64,000 bases of DNA from Synechococcus sp. CS-1328 (GCF_025128095.1 NZ_JAHLYT010000060.1:1-64000); one strand, 5' to 3'. Shown: positions 20,894 to 30,412, counted from the first letter of the stretch. Program-made: numbers and translations. Notes: generated by a model not told the origin, from the sequence alone.

Positions 20894-21631
20894 ATGCCCT
20901 TCCCCAACGTTCGCCTCGCCAACCGACCGCTCCACTTCCTCTACCTGTGCGACTGCTCCGGTTCGATGGCAGCCCAGGGCAAGATGCAGGCGCTCAACCA
21001 GGCGATTCGCCAGTCGCTGCCGGGCATGACCGAGGTGGCACGTCAGAACCCGGAAGCCCGGCTGCTGGTGCGGGCGGTGCGCTTCGCCGACCAGGCCCAC
21101 TGGCACATCGCCGAGCCCACGCCGGTGGAACAGCTCAGCTGGATCGACCTTGAGGCCGGCGGCGTCACCGCCATGGGCGAGGCCCTCGAACTGGTGGCGG
21201 CCGCCCTGCAGACGCCGCCGATGGAGGAGCGGGCTCTGCCGCCGGTGCTCGTACTGATCTCGGATGGCCAACCCACCGATGATTTCGATCGCGGCCTGCG
21301 CACGTTGCTCCGCCAGCCCTGGGCCCAGAAGGCGGTGCGGCTGGCGATTGCCCTCGGCCACGATGCCGATCTGGAGGTGCTGCAGCAGTTCATCGGCCAG
21401 GATCCCGGCGGCAGCGGCCGATCAGCGCGGCGCCCGTTACAGGCCGGCAACGCCACCTCCCTGGCCCAGTACATCCAGTGGGCCTCCACGGCCGTGGTGA
21501 ACGCCGCCTCCATGCCCGCCAGCCGCATGGTGCCGTCGGCAGAGACCGCAGCCCCAGGCCCCATCCCCCTGCCGGATCTGCCCCCCACCGTGCTCGATCC
21601 CACCGACGACGTCGGTCCCCTGGTGTGGTGA
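20894..21631 (+). CDS. vWA-domain protein (TerY-like)
   Basis: 245 residues forming a single von Willebrand factor A domain with an intact MIDAS site: DCSGS (Asp20, Ser22, Ser24), a Thr in GGVTAMGEAL, and an Asp in ISDGQPTDD. This matches TerY-type vWA proteins. A Pro-rich tail follows (about 205-245). ATG 20894 is preferred to the upstream TTG 20885. Its stop overlaps the PP2C start as GTGA. Presumed scaffold or phosphorylation target between kinase and phosphatase. Confidence 0.9.
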   Translation: MPFPNVRLANRPLHFLYLCDCSGSMAAQGKMQALNQAIRQSLPGMTEVARQNPEARLLVRAVRFADQAHWHIAEPTPVEQLSWIDLEAGGVTAMGEALELVAAALQTPPMEERALPPVLVLISDGQPTDDFDRGLRTLLRQPWAQKAVRLAIALGHDADLEVLQQFIGQDPGGSGRSARRPLQAGNATSLAQYIQWASTAVVNAASMPASRMVPSAETAAPGPIPLPDLPPTVLDPTDDVGPLVW

Positions 21632-23190
21632 GCCCCTGGCAGCCGGCCAGGATCTGCAGCCGCCCCGGAGCCGCCCACCAACGCCGCGGCCAGGTCTGCC
21701 AGGACTGGAGCGCGGCCGTCAAACTGCGCAGCCTCGATGGCCTGCCCGTGCAGGTGATGGCCGTGGCCGATGGCCACGGTGGCGCCCGCTACCACCGCAG
21801 CGACATCGGCAGCCGCCTTGCCTGCACTGCCGCCCTGACGGCCGTGGCCGCCACGCTGGAGACCAGTCGTCTGGCCGACAGTGCCACTGGCCAGCCGATG
21901 GAGCAGTGGCGACGGTGGCTGCAACAGGACTTGCCCCAGTCCATCATCACCAGGTGGCGACAGGCGGTGGAGGCCGACCGAGCCAGCCGGCCGGAGCCGG
22001 ACAACGCAGCAGAGCAGGAGAACGCCTCCGAGCTGGAGAGCGCAGGTGCGGACGGTTCGTTGGCCTACGGCACCACCCTGGGGCTGGTGGTGATGACACC
22101 GCACTGGTGGGGCCACACCGGTCTGGGCGACTGGGACCTGGCGCGGGTGGATGCCCAGGGAGTCGCCGTGCTGCTGGACGAGGAACCGAACGACCCAGCC
22201 TCACCGGGGGAAGCCACCGGCAGCCTCTGCCTGCCTGGCGCGGCCTTGCTGTTTGCGTCGCGCTCCGGACTGCACCGGCTCGAGACTGTGCAGGCGCGCT
22301 TCGCGCTGCTGCTCAGCACCGATGGACTGCGCAAGTCCTGCGCCACTGATCCTGATTTCCTGGCACTTACAGCGTTCCTGGTGAGCGCAGTCCAAGCGGG
22401 ATCGACGGCTCCGGCCCATGCGTTGGATCAAGCGGCCGCACCGGCAGACGCTCCAGAGGCAAGCCAGGAGCCCTATGACCTTCCCAGCCTGCTGGATCGG
22501 ATCAGCCGCGAGGGCAGCGGCGACGATGTGACCGTGGCCATGACCTGGTTCGAGCCTAAGGACGCGATCGCGAGGGCTGAGCAAGCAACCGCTGAGCCAA
22601 CACCCGCGGAACCCGCAACAGCGAAACCAGCAACGGTTCAGCCAGCAGCGTCTCAGCCAGCCACCGAAGCCAGCGATTCTCCTGAAGTTGGTTCCTCTGC
22701 CGTCGCTGGCATGGCGCGACCATCCACTCCACGCCTCCTGCCAGGTCTCAGTCTGGCGCTTGCAGGGGGGCTGGCTCTCTCGAGCTCATTGGGGCTGCTT
22801 GGGCACCTGTCACCACCGAGGCCTGCCACCCCTCTGAACACGGAGCCGACACCCCGTGAATCCCTGCAGCCTGAGCCCCTGCCACCTGAGCCGGTTCGTC
22901 GGTTGGTTCAGAAACTCTGCCAGGGTTCACCCGCCGCGATCCGAGGCACCCTGCGCAACCGCCGCGCCCAGTTCGAGGGGCTGGGGCGGGGCACAATCGC
23001 TCCTGATCTTCTCAACGCAACCAGCACCAGCGATCCCCTCGGCGCCCTGATCGCGGCCAGCTTCGATCCGGCCCAGCGCACGATGGTGCGCGGATCAGCC
23101 CTTCAGGCTCTGGGAGCCTGTGCACCGTTGCAGTCCGCCCTCCAGGAGCAATGGCAGCAGACCATGTCCAGCCCATCCCCATCCCGCTGA
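21628..23190 (+). CDS. Membrane-anchored PP2C-type protein phosphatase
   Basis: 520 residues. The catalytic half (about 1-310) shows the metal-binding motifs of PP2C: AVADGHGG, an HTGLGDWD strand, LLLSTDGLRK and SGDDVTVAM. A repetitive Ala/Thr/Pro/Glu linker follows (AEPTPAEPATAKPATVQPA), then one membrane helix (LLPGLSLALAGGLALSSSLGL, near 370-392) and a C-terminal helical domain of about 100 residues. The start is GTG 21628, overlapping the vWA stop. Likely opposes the upstream kinase at the membrane. Confidence 0.88.
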   Translation: MSPWQPARICSRPGAAHQRRGQVCQDWSAAVKLRSLDGLPVQVMAVADGHGGARYHRSDIGSRLACTAALTAVAATLETSRLADSATGQPMEQWRRWLQQDLPQSIITRWRQAVEADRASRPEPDNAAEQENASELESAGADGSLAYGTTLGLVVMTPHWWGHTGLGDWDLARVDAQGVAVLLDEEPNDPASPGEATGSLCLPGAALLFASRSGLHRLETVQARFALLLSTDGLRKSCATDPDFLALTAFLVSAVQAGSTAPAHALDQAAAPADAPEASQEPYDLPSLLDRISREGSGDDVTVAMTWFEPKDAIARAEQATAEPTPAEPATAKPATVQPAASQPATEASDSPEVGSSAVAGMARPSTPRLLPGLSLALAGGLALSSSLGLLGHLSPPRPATPLNTEPTPRESLQPEPLPPEPVRRLVQKLCQGSPAAIRGTLRNRRAQFEGLGRGTIAPDLLNATSTSDPLGALIAASFDPAQRTMVRGSALQALGACAPLQSALQEQWQQTMSSPSPSR

Positions 23191-23200
23191 TCCGCCTCCC

Positions 23201-24238
23201 ATGAACGACTACCAGCTCGGTGCCGCCCTGCGGGAGCGGGTGCTGCAGCTTCGTTCCCAGAACCTGCCGATTGAGGGCCGTCGTCTGCAGGGGCTGGTGG
23301 GTGACCTCTGCGGCAGCGAGCAGAGCGCCCTGCTGCCGGCGCTGCGCCATCTGGTGTTGTCCGCCGCCTTCCACAGCGGTGCCAGCCAGGCCAGGCCCCT
23401 TGCGGATCCGCGCCTGGCGGCCCGGCTGATGGCGGAACTACGCGAGGTGTTCGCTGTCACGATCTGTGCCCGCATGGAGGGGGTGGTGCTGGGCCTGCTG
23501 GCCCTGCCAGGGCCGATGGCCCCTTCAGGCTCAGCGGCCGAACCCCATCCAGCCATGCCCCGGCAAACCGCTGCGGTGCCAGTGGCGGTAGCAGCCGTTC
23601 AACCGCCCGTGGTGCCACAGATGCCGGCTGCAGCACCAGCCGCCGATGACTTCTATGTCATCGAAACACCGAAGGCATCAGGCGGCAGCCGCGGCCTCGT
23701 GGCCTTCCTCGCCTTCCTCACCGGCAGCCTCAGCGTGGCACTGGTGGCCGTGGTGCTGTGGATGCAGCAGTCTGCGCAGCAGAGCGCCCTGCAACCGATC
23801 GCGCCGGTGCTTCGCCAACCGGTGGCAACCCCCACCCCCGCACCCGTGAGCCAGCCGGAGCCCCCGCAGGCGCCAGAGCTGCCCGAACCTGAACCCACCC
23901 CTGCGGCCGCCACGGCGGAGCAGGCCATGGAAAGCATCCGCAGCGTCTACGAGAGCCTCAGCCGCAAAGACTTCGAGCAGGCCCGTCAGTGGTTCGCCGG
24001 CGCGGCAGCCGACCAGTTCGACGCCGCCTTCTTCGAGCAGTTCCAACAGGTGAGCGTGTCGGATCTGCAGACCACCGGCAGCAACGGCAGCAGCCTCACC
24101 CTCGATGGGGTGGTCACCTTCGTCTACCCGGATGGCACCAGCCAGAGCGAGACACGCAGCTTCACGGTGGACACCGCCAGCTCGCCGGCCCTGATCACCA
24201 ACAGTGCCTTCGTCCGGGTGCTGCAGTCGCGCCGGTGA
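23201..24238 (+). CDS. Single-pass membrane protein with possible NTF2-like C-terminal domain
   Basis: 345 residues. An N-terminal helical domain (1-108) starts NDYQLGAALRERVLQLRSQN. A Pro/Ala-rich spacer, one membrane helix (LVAFLAFLTGSLSVALVAVVLW) and a Pro/Glu-rich stalk (PTPAPVSQPEPPQAPELPE) follow. The C-terminal domain of about 105 residues (SIRSVYESLSRKDFEQARQWF ... TLDGVVTFVYPDGT) looks like an NTF2-like fold, a tentative assignment. It follows the PP2C gene by 10 bases and ends the cluster. Topology suggests an input or target domain outside the cytoplasm. Confidence 0.75.
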   Translation: MNDYQLGAALRERVLQLRSQNLPIEGRRLQGLVGDLCGSEQSALLPALRHLVLSAAFHSGASQARPLADPRLAARLMAELREVFAVTICARMEGVVLGLLALPGPMAPSGSAAEPHPAMPRQTAAVPVAVAAVQPPVVPQMPAAAPAADDFYVIETPKASGGSRGLVAFLAFLTGSLSVALVAVVLWMQQSAQQSALQPIAPVLRQPVATPTPAPVSQPEPPQAPELPEPEPTPAAATAEQAMESIRSVYESLSRKDFEQARQWFAGAAADQFDAAFFEQFQQVSVSDLQTTGSNGSSLTLDGVVTFVYPDGTSQSETRSFTVDTASSPALITNSAFVRVLQSRR

Positions 24239-24246
24239 TTCCAAAT

Positions 24247-24341
24247 CTCTGAATTCAGAGCTCTGAATTCAGAGCACTAAATCAAGAGCACCGAATCAAG
24301 ACCGCTGAATCAAGATCACTGAACCAGAACGCTGATTCCAG
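24247..24341. repeat. 14-bp degenerate tandem repeat array, about 6.5 units
   Basis: Units in order: CTCTGAATTCAGAG twice (each itself a palindrome), CACTAAATCAAGAG, CACCGAATCAAGAC, CGCTGAATCAAGAT, CACTGAACCAGAA and CGCTGATTCCAG. The array starts nine bases after the stop of the preceding gene. There are no unique spacers, so it is not CRISPR. The clear drift across units suggests slippage followed by decay. Confidence 0.85.
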
Positions 24342-24368
24342 CCCGATCAAACAGCAAGATCCCCAAAC

Positions 24369-24411
24369 AAAAAATCCGGTGGTTAGGACCTGCGTGGCCT
24401 AATCACCGGAT
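24369..24411 (-). terminator. Rho-independent terminator of the PSRP-3 gene
   Basis: A 14-bp inverted repeat with one mismatch (arms 24374-24387 and 24398-24411, 10-base loop). On the minus-strand transcript it is followed by a T run (complement of 24369-24374). An A/T run on the other side (24413-24418) could let it work for plus-strand transcripts too. Confidence 0.85.
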
Positions 24412-24476
24412 GAAAAAAGCCGATCAGGGCACCATGGGACTCGATTCAGAGGCCCAATGGAACTCCAGCGAAAGGA

Positions 24477-25028
<552 letters not shown>

Positions 25029-25080
25029 TCAAACAAGTAACCTACCAGCCGCCAAGGCGCGACCGGCGCGATTCCCGCCC

Positions 25081-25740
25081 ATGACGCTGCGCCTGTTCCT
25101 CGATTCCGCCGACCCCAACGACTGGGAGGCGTGGCTGCCCAGCGGGCTGTTTTTTGGGATCACCACCAATCCCAGCCTGCTCAGAAAGGCTGGCCAGCCC
25201 TGTGATTCAGACCATCTGCGCCAACTCAGTCGCCGCGCTCTCGAACTGGGAGCCCAGGAACTGCATCTCCAGGCCTGGGGCAGCAGCACCGCCGAACTGG
25301 TGCGCTGTGGCACTGCCCTGCATGCCATCGCCCCAGACCGCATCGTCGTGAAAGTGCCGGTGACCAGCACGGGTGCAGCGGCGGCGAAACAGCTGATCAG
25401 CTCGGCCATCCCCGTCACGTTCACCGCCTGTTACGAAGCACCCCAGGTGTTGATCGCCGCCGCCCTGGAAGCCCGCTACATCGCCCCCTACCTCGGGCGC
25501 ATCAGCGACCTGGGGCGCGATGGTCACGCCGAGCTGATCACCATGCAGCGCTGCCTCGATGGCGTGGGATCTTCCGTGCGGCTGCTGGTGGCCAGCCTGC
25601 GCCAGGCCAGCGACCTGAGCCGCCTGGCGGCGGCAGGGATGACCACCTTCACCATGAGCCCAGCCATCGCCGCAGGGCTGTTCGCCAGTGAAGCCACCGA
25701 TGCCGCCGCCGCCCAGTTCGAGCAGGATGCGATCGCCTGA
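25081..25740 (+). CDS. Transaldolase / fructose-6-phosphate aldolase family protein
   Basis: A 219-residue short-type transaldolase fold. Landmarks: LRLFLDSADPNDWEAWL, the substrate loop ITTNPSLL, the Schiff-base Lys in RIVVKVPVT, FTACYEAPQVLIAA, IAPYLGRISD. This length belongs to the FSA/TalC-like subfamily rather than the roughly 330-residue TalB form. The substrate cannot be decided from sequence. It is followed after 13 bases by a HAD phosphatase, so a sugar-phosphate pairing is possible. Confidence 0.85.
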   Translation: MTLRLFLDSADPNDWEAWLPSGLFFGITTNPSLLRKAGQPCDSDHLRQLSRRALELGAQELHLQAWGSSTAELVRCGTALHAIAPDRIVVKVPVTSTGAAAAKQLISSAIPVTFTACYEAPQVLIAAALEARYIAPYLGRISDLGRDGHAELITMQRCLDGVGSSVRLLVASLRQASDLSRLAAAGMTTFTMSPAIAAGLFASEATDAAAAQFEQDAIA

Positions 25741-25753
25741 TCGGCACCGCCTG

Positions 25754-26554
25754 ATGTCCCCCCGTGCCGTTCTGCTCTTCGACATCGACGGTGTGATCCG
25801 GGATGTTGGCGGCAGTTATCGGCGCGCCATCGTGGAGACGGTGCACCATTTCAGCGGCCAGCGCCCGGATGCCAGTGCCATCGACAGCCTCAAAAGTGAA
25901 GGCTGCTGGAACAACGACTGGGAAGCCTCGCTGGAGTTGCTGCGCCGCTCGGGCCATAGCCCGCTCCCGGCCTTCGAAACCCTGGTGGACGTGTTTGGCT
26001 GCTTCTACTTCGGCGGCGACCCCGAGGGGGATTCAGGTCTGTGGCAGGGCTTCATCGGCAGCGAGCCGCTGTTGGTGGAATCGGATTTCTTTGCTGCGTT
26101 GACCAGGGCCAACGTGGCCTGGGGCTTTGTCAGCGGCGCGGAGCCTCCGTCCTGCCGCTACGTGCTGGAGACACGGCTGGGGCTGCGCGAGCCCCCGCTG
26201 GTCGCCATGGGCCAGGCCCCCGACAAGCCCGATCCCACGGGCCTGCTGCGGCTTGCCAGCCAGCTCGCGGGCGCAGCGCTGGATCAGGCGAGTCCGCCGA
26301 TCGCCTACCTGGGCGACACCGTGGCGGATGTTCTCACCGTGCAGCGGGCTCGGCACCAGTGCCCTGCTGCCCGCTTTCTCAGCCTGGCCGTCGCCCCACC
26401 CCACCTGCAGACCCCGGAAGCCATCGAGCTCCGGGCTGCCTATGAAGCCCGGCTGATCGAAGCCGGAGCCGATGTGGTGCTGCCCTGCACCCGGGCCCTC
26501 GAACCCGAAGCCCTCGTCCGCTGGCTCAGCGCTCCATCGCCGCCGGCGCCTTGA
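25754..26554 (+). CDS. HAD-type hydrolase, TIGR01548-like
   Basis: 266 residues. Motif I is FDIDGVIRDVGGSYRRAI, which matches the TIGR01548 group of HAD subfamily IA proteins; Asp10 and Asp12 are the expected nucleophile and acid. Later motifs: FVSGAEPPS (motif II region), PDKPDPTG (Lys, motif III) and YLGDTVADV (motif IV). Substrate unknown; some archaeal relatives sit near histidine genes, but no such context exists here. It overlaps pepP tail to tail by 29 bases. Confidence 0.85.
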   Translation: MSPRAVLLFDIDGVIRDVGGSYRRAIVETVHHFSGQRPDASAIDSLKSEGCWNNDWEASLELLRRSGHSPLPAFETLVDVFGCFYFGGDPEGDSGLWQGFIGSEPLLVESDFFAALTRANVAWGFVSGAEPPSCRYVLETRLGLREPPLVAMGQAPDKPDPTGLLRLASQLAGAALDQASPPIAYLGDTVADVLTVQRARHQCPAARFLSLAVAPPHLQTPEAIELRAAYEARLIEAGADVVLPCTRALEPEALVRWLSAPSPPAP

Positions 26555-27869
26555 GGGCGGCAGCGGTGAGGATCTCGTGGCCCTGCTCCATCACAGCCAC
26601 ATCATCCTCGATGCGGATGCCGATCCCCTTCCAGCGCTCCTCGATCGCCGGCTGGCCTTCCGGCACTGGCAACCGATCGCTCACGTAGAGCCCCGGCTCC
26701 ACGGTGAGCACCATGCCGGGCTCGAGCGCCACCGGATGCTCGCCCAGCCGATAAGCGCCCACATCGTGCACATCCAGGCCCAGCCAGTGGCCGGTGCGGT
26801 GCATGTAGAGATGGCGGTAGGCGCCCTGCTCGATCACGCTGTCGGCCGAGCCCCGCAGCAGGCCCAGCTCCAGCAGGCCCTCCACCAGCACCCGCACCGC
26901 CGTGTCGTGCACCTGCTCGGCGGTGGCCTCCGGCCGCACCACCGCCACAGCCGCCTCCTGGGCCGCCAGCACCAGGTCGTAGAGGGCCCTCTGCTCGGCG
27001 CTGAAGCGGCCGCCCACCGGAAAGGTGCGGGTGATGTCGCCGTTGTAGTAGTCGCCCAGGCTGCAGCCGGCATCGATCAGCAGCAGATCGCCATCCCGCA
27101 GTTCGGCAGCATTGGCGGTGTAGTGCAACACGCAGGCGTTGTCGCCGCCGGCGACGATCGAGCCATAGGCCGATCCGCGCGCGCCCCGTTCGAGGAAGTG
27201 CTGCTCGATCACCGCCTGAACCTGCCGCTCCAGCAGCCCTGGCCGGGTCACCCGGCGCGCCAGTTCGTGGGCTTCGGCGGAGATCCGCGCCGCTTCCCGC
27301 AGCCGCTCCAGTTCCTCGGGGCTCTTGCGCAGACGTAACTCATGCAGCATCGGACAGGGAGCCACCAGCCCCAGGGCGGCGCTGCCGGTGCGGGGGGCCC
27401 GATCCAGCTGGTGGGCCCAGGCCTGCAGCACCAGCGGCTCCACCGCGGGATGCCGCCCCACCCGGAAGGCGATGCCCTCGGCACCCTTGAGATAGTCGGC
27501 CAGCCGCTGGGGCAGCTCGGCGATCGGATGGGCCCGATCAGCGCCGAAGCGCGCCACGGCCCCCTCACAACCCCAGCGAAACCCGTTCCACACCTCCGCG
27601 GCTGGATCCCTGGGTTCCACGAAGAGCACGAAGGGATGCTCGGGGCAATGGGGCAGGAACAGGGCCACCGCCCCTGGTTCATCGAAGCCCGTGAGATACC
27701 AGAAATCACTGTTCTGGCGGAAGGCATGCTCCACATCGGCGTGGTGCGTCGCCAGGGAGGAGGCCGGGATCACCGCCGCCACCCCACCGAGGCGGTTCAG
27801 GAAGCGCCCACGCCGCTCCGCGTAAGCCGCGGCGTCGATCGGAGGCGGGCAGGCCGTGGGGCTGGCCAT
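26526..27869 (-). CDS. pepP: Xaa-Pro aminopeptidase (M24B)
   Basis: Cleaves the N-terminal residue before proline in the cytoplasm. About 447 residues: an N-terminal AMP_N domain (RRGRFLNRLGGVAAVIPAS, NSDFWYLTGFDEPGAVALF) and a pita-bread catalytic domain with the dimetal ligands in LLIDAGCSLGDYYNGDITRTF, HRTGHWLGLDVHD, LTVEPGLY and GIGIRIEDDV. ATG 27869 gives the usual length; the open frame extends upstream without family similarity. Divergent from the CNNM gene. Confidence 0.95.
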   Translation of the reverse strand: MASPTACPPPIDAAAYAERRGRFLNRLGGVAAVIPASSLATHHADVEHAFRQNSDFWYLTGFDEPGAVALFLPHCPEHPFVLFVEPRDPAAEVWNGFRWGCEGAVARFGADRAHPIAELPQRLADYLKGAEGIAFRVGRHPAVEPLVLQAWAHQLDRAPRTGSAALGLVAPCPMLHELRLRKSPEELERLREAARISAEAHELARRVTRPGLLERQVQAVIEQHFLERGARGSAYGSIVAGGDNACVLHYTANAAELRDGDLLLIDAGCSLGDYYNGDITRTFPVGGRFSAEQRALYDLVLAAQEAAVAVVRPEATAEQVHDTAVRVLVEGLLELGLLRGSADSVIEQGAYRHLYMHRTGHWLGLDVHDVGAYRLGEHPVALEPGMVLTVEPGLYVSDRLPVPEGQPAIEERWKGIGIRIEDDVAVMEQGHEILTAAALKAPAAMER

Positions 27870-28043
27870 GGGCGGCGGATCGGCTCGACAGCCAGAAGTT
27901 GGAACAGCCGGTTTAATACAGAGACCGCGCAAGCTGCGTGCCTTGGGCCCGGAACGGCCAGCACGCTTCCCGGTTGTTGACGCCGCCCCTGCGATCGCCC
28001 ACCTCTCCACCACTTCCGTCCCCCCCCACGCGACCGCCGCCGG

Positions 28044-29081
28044 ATGAACGATTACTTCGTCCTCGGCCTGTTGGTGGTGGTGATGCTGCTGGGCTCGTTT
28101 GTGTGCTCCGGTGTGGAGGCCGCCCTGCTCACCGTGAGCCCGATCCGGGTGCATGAGCTGGCCAATCGGGCCAAGCCATCCGGCAGCGCCCGCCGCCTCG
28201 AGCAGTTGCGCAACCGGCTCGGCCGCACCCTGTCGGTGCTGGTGATCGCCAACAACACCTTCAACATCTTCGGCAGCCTGATGGTGGGCGGCTACGCCAG
28301 CTTGGTGTTCAGCCGCCACAACGTCGACACCGTCGCCCTGCCGCTGTTCTCGGTGGGGCTCACCCTGCTGGTCATCCTGCTGGGCGAGATCCTGCCCAAG
28401 GCCCTCGGCAGCCGGCTGGCGCTGCCGGTGTCCCTGGCCAGCGCTCAGAGCCTGGCGCTGCTCCTGAAGCTGATGCTGCCCCTGGTGCTGGTACTGGAAC
28501 GCCTCCTCCCTGGCATCAGCGACGAGAACGAGCTCAACACCGACGAAGAGGAAATCCGCCTGCTGGCAAGGCTCGGCTCCCAGAAAGGGCAGATCGAGGC
28601 CGACGAGGCCGCGATGATCGCCAAGGTGTTCCAGCTCAATGACCTCACCGCCAGGGATCTGATGGTGCCGCGGGTGGCGGCCCCCACCCTGCAGGGCCAG
28701 GCCAGCCTCGAGAGTCTGCGGTCCACCCTGCTGTCCAACCCGGCCTCCTGGTGGGTGGTGCTGGGCGAGGAGGTGGACGAGGTGCTGGGGGTGGCGAACC
28801 GCGAACGGCTGCTCAGTGCCCTGCTGCAGCAGGAGGGCGCGATGACCGCCGCCGAGCTGTGCGAGCCGGTGGAATACGTGCCGGAGATGATCCGCGCCGA
28901 CCGGCTGCTCACCGGCTTCCGGCGGAACAGCAGCGGCATTCGCGTGGTGGTGGATGAATTCGGCGGCTTCGTGGGGGTGATCGGCGCCGATGCGGTGCTG
29001 GCGGTGCTGGCCGGCTGGTGGCGCCGCCCCCAGACCGGTGGGGACAACCTGGCCCCCAGCGTGGGGCAGGAACAGCCGTGA
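28044..29081 (+). CDS. CNNM/DUF21-CBS membrane protein (hemolysin C-like)
   Basis: 345 residues. An N-terminal CNNM (DUF21) domain with four hydrophobic segments includes LGSFVCSGVEAALLTVSPIRVHEL and the GEILPKALGSRLA motif. A CBS pair then contains LTARDLMVPRV and the second CBS VVVDEFGGFVGVIGADAVL. Family members are implicated in Mg/Co ion handling; 'hemolysin' is a historical label. The usual C-terminal CorC-HlyC domain is absent. The stop overlaps the GTPase start as GTGA. Confidence 0.9.
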   Translation: MNDYFVLGLLVVVMLLGSFVCSGVEAALLTVSPIRVHELANRAKPSGSARRLEQLRNRLGRTLSVLVIANNTFNIFGSLMVGGYASLVFSRHNVDTVALPLFSVGLTLLVILLGEILPKALGSRLALPVSLASAQSLALLLKLMLPLVLVLERLLPGISDENELNTDEEEIRLLARLGSQKGQIEADEAAMIAKVFQLNDLTARDLMVPRVAAPTLQGQASLESLRSTLLSNPASWWVVLGEEVDEVLGVANRERLLSALLQQEGAMTAAELCEPVEYVPEMIRADRLLTGFRRNSSGIRVVVDEFGGFVGVIGADAVLAVLAGWWRRPQTGGDNLAPSVGQEQP

Positions 29082-30412
29082 TCACCTCCCCGAAGCTGAC
29101 TCCGCCGCCCACTGCTGAGCGCTGCCTGCTGCTGCTGCGTCGCTGGCGGGCAGAGCTGCAACTCAGCGCTCGCGAAACCACCCTGCTCGGACCGGAGCTG
29201 GTGGGGGTGGACCGGCAACTGCAGCGTCTGGAGCAGAAGCAACCGCGCCTGGCGGTGTTCGGCCGGGTGGGGGTGGGGAAATCGAGCCTGCTCAATGCCC
29301 TGCTCGGCGAGGAGGCCTTTGCCACGGATGTGGCCCATGGCTGCACCCGCCGTCAGGAGAGCCGGCCCTGGCAGCAGCCGATCACGGGGCTGAGCGCCGT
29401 TGAGCTGGTCGACACGCCGGGCATCGACGAGATCGCCGCCGAAGCGCGTTCCCGGCTGGCGGCCCGCCTGGCCCTCGGCGCTGATCTGGTGCTGCTGGTG
29501 CTGGATGGTGATCTCACCAGCGTCGAGCTGGAGGCCCTTGAACCCCTGCTGGCCAGTGGCAAACCGCTGCTGCTGGTGCTCAACCGCTGCGACTGCTGGC
29601 CCGAGCAGGAACGCCAGGCGCTGCTGGCCAGCATCCGCCGCCGGCTGCCCGCCGCCGCCCGCACCCTGGAGCCGATCGCGGTGGCGGCAGCGCCGCGGCG
29701 GCCCCAACTGCTCGACGATGGCCGGGTGCGCAGCGTCCGCGAAGCCGCCCAGGTGGAGCCGCTGCGCCACACCCTGCGGCAACTGCTGAGCGATCACGGG
29801 CCCCTGTTGCTGGGCCTCAACGCCCTGCGGGCCGCCGATCGCTTCAGCCAGAGCCTTCACGCCCACCGCCTGCGCCAGGGCCGCCGCCACGCCCAGACCC
29901 TGATCGGCCGTTTCGCCGCCCTCAAAGCCACCGGGGTCGCTGCCAATCCGCTGCTGCTGCTCGATCTGGCCGGAGGCCTGGCCTGTGATACCGCCCTGGT
30001 GCTGCAGCTCTGCCAGCTCTACGGCCTGCCGATGACCAGCAGTGGCGCCCGCCAGCTGCTCTCGCGCCTCTCCGGCCACAACGCCCTGCTGGGCGGCGTT
30101 CAGCTGGGCCTGCAGCTGCTGCTGGGCGGCATGCGCCAGGTGCTGCTGCTGGCGGCGCCCTTCAGCGGTGGCCTCAGCCTCGCGCCGGCGGCGCCGGTGG
30201 CCCTGGCCCAGGCGGCCCTGGCCGTGCACACCACCCGTCGCACCGGCCGGCTCGCGGCCGCCGAGCTGCTGCGCAGCGCCAGCGGCGCCGGCCGGCCAGG
30301 CGCCCTGCTGCAGCGCCTCTGCGGCCAGGATCCGGAAGTGCGCCGCTGGCTGGCCAGCTGGCAGCAGGCGCCCGTCGCCCTGCCGCCGCGGCCCGCCAGC
30401 CTGCTGCCCTGA
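29078..30412 (+). CDS. Era-like GTPase with C-terminal hydrophobic domain
   Basis: 444 residues. G motifs: G1 FGRVGVGKSSLLNALLG, G3 VELVDTPGIDE, G4 LVLNRCDCW (NRCD in place of NKxD). The C-terminal half is Leu/Ala-rich with segments such as NPLLLLDLAGGLACDTALVLQL and LLLGGMRQVLLLAA, resembling the membrane-associated GTPases with a DUF697-type domain. Start GTG 29078 overlaps the CNNM stop. The Asn-Arg substitution in G4 might alter nucleotide specificity. Confidence 0.87.
   Translation: MITSPKLTPPPTAERCLLLLRRWRAELQLSARETTLLGPELVGVDRQLQRLEQKQPRLAVFGRVGVGKSSLLNALLGEEAFATDVAHGCTRRQESRPWQQPITGLSAVELVDTPGIDEIAAEARSRLAARLALGADLVLLVLDGDLTSVELEALEPLLASGKPLLLVLNRCDCWPEQERQALLASIRRRLPAAARTLEPIAVAAAPRRPQLLDDGRVRSVREAAQVEPLRHTLRQLLSDHGPLLLGLNALRAADRFSQSLHAHRLRQGRRHAQTLIGRFAALKATGVAANPLLLLDLAGGLACDTALVLQLCQLYGLPMTSSGARQLLSRLSGHNALLGGVQLGLQLLLGGMRQVLLLAAPFSGGLSLAPAAPVALAQAALAVHTTRRTGRLAAAELLRSASGAGRPGALLQRLCGQDPEVRRWLASWQQAPVALPPRPASLLP

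Noticed and set aside
24247-24341. Possible CRISPR array
   Set aside because: Units are 14 bases and contiguous with no spacers, and no cas genes are present.
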